Shown here: positions 13,333 to 13,829 of the stretch, one piece after another
Numbering within the stretch: the stretch's first letter is position 1
How the letters are laid out: every line of letters starts with the position of its first letter
Translations under genes and position numbers: made by a program
Assembly (NCBI GenBank): GCA_016302585.1
Contig: JAEDNI010000045.1
Coordinates: 1-13,829, forward strand
DNA from: Paludibacteraceae bacterium
GTDB lineage: Bacteria; Bacteroidota; Bacteroidia; Bacteroidales; Paludibacteraceae
Length of the DNA stretch: 13,829 bases
Direction: 5' to 3'
The notes under the pieces: model-generated
What the model saw: only the letters and a program-made list of their open reading frames with translations
What the model was told of the DNA's origin: nothing
Databases searched by the model: none

Positions 13333-13829
13333 TAGATAAACAATAATTGAACTATGATATATACTGGTAACAAGATGATCAAGCTGAACTTAATCATGTA
13401 GCCGAAGAACGACGGCATGTTGATACCTTCCTGCTCCGCGATGGACTTCACCATGAAGTTTGGTCCGTTGCCGATATAGGTCAGGGCACCAAAGAAGACG
13501 GCACCCATGGAGATTGCTTTCATGAAATCCGGAGCGATACCTGCAACAGCGTCCATTCCGGCAGGCAGGGTAGTAGCGGTAGCATAGAAGACCATCGCCG
13601 TAGGCGCGTTATCAAGGAATGCCGAGAGGGCACCGGTGCAGTAAACGAACTGCCACGGCTCATGAATCGGCAGCGGGTTTTGCTGGAGGAACATCAGCGC
13701 CGGAGTCATCGTAGCGAAGATACCGAGGAAGACACAAGCTACCTCCATGATCGGGGTCCAGGAGTAGTTGTTATTGACGCGAACCTCTTTCTTCGTCGTA
13801 ACCCAAGAGCCCATGATGATGAGGATGAA
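13332..13829 (-). CDS. NhaD-type Na+/H+ antiporter, C-terminal part (5' end outside the window)
   Basis: The frame is open to the window edge, so only the last 165 codons are seen. The product is a membrane protein of the ion transporter superfamily that includes NhaD and ArsB. The stretch GALSAFLDNAPTAMVFY fits the NhaD-like pattern of a helix break with Asn-Ala-Pro-Thr. A second conserved stretch, GALTYIGNGPNFMVKSIAEQ, follows. About four hydrophobic segments are visible, ending in VYIIVQLLFI. NhaD proteins exchange Na+ for H+ across the inner membrane. It overlaps the DedA-family gene by one base. A Met about five codons inside the edge is probably internal. A related anion or citrate transporter of the same superfamily cannot be fully excluded. 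Confidence 0.85.
   Translation of the reverse strand, partial: FILIIMGSWVTTKKEVRVNNNYSWTPIMEVACVFLGIFATMTPALMFLQQNPLPIHEPWQFVYCTGALSAFLDNAPTAMVFYATATTLPAGMDAVAGIAPDFMKAISMGAVFFGALTYIGNGPNFMVKSIAEQEGINMPSFFGYMIKFSLIILLPVYIIVQLLFI

Overview
The window reads as chromosomal DNA of a Bacteroidota bacterium, most likely of the order Bacteroidales. The grounds are two divergent promoters with the TAnnTTTG -7 box used by that phylum, a Na+-translocating NQR operon, the gene order murC-ftsQ-ftsA-ftsZ, almost no Shine-Dalgarno signals, and a Bacteroidales-style small lipoprotein. Genus and species cannot be read from the sequence. There are no rRNA, tRNA, IS or CRISPR features.

Layout. Positions 1-443 are a gene-poor scar downstream of nqrF. 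It holds two rho-independent terminators, a divergent remnant of the last 30 codons of nqrF in the same orientation, a short decayed inverted nqrF remnant, and about 120 bases of GC-rich sequence of unknown origin. Positions 444-6773 (minus strand) are a full nqrABCDEF operon with 1-5 nt spacings or overlaps at most junctions. It is unusual in two ways: NqrC carries an N-terminal rubredoxin-like domain, and a small AT-rich lipoprotein gene sits between nqrE and nqrF. Positions 6774-6985 hold two divergent promoters. Positions 6986-11723 (plus strand) are murC, ftsQ, ftsA and ftsZ, followed by an unrecognised two-TM membrane protein (11751-12704). Convergent to that, on the minus strand, are a DedA-family gene and the 3' part of a NhaD-type Na+/H+ antiporter cut by the window edge.

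How the genes work together. NQR oxidises NADH, reduces quinone and exports Na+. The NhaD-like antiporter would exchange Na+ and H+, so both flanks of the division cluster concern sodium energetics. MurC makes a peptidoglycan precursor, FtsQ belongs to the divisome, FtsA tethers FtsZ to the membrane and FtsZ forms the ring.

The most notable observations are the rubredoxin-NqrC fusion, the lipoprotein gene inside the nqr operon, the second nqrF tail whose 17 nucleotide differences from the real one are all silent, and a 7-bp (heptanucleotide) tandem repeat family. That family lies at three gene junctions of the cell-division cluster and appears to have entered the coding sequence of murC.
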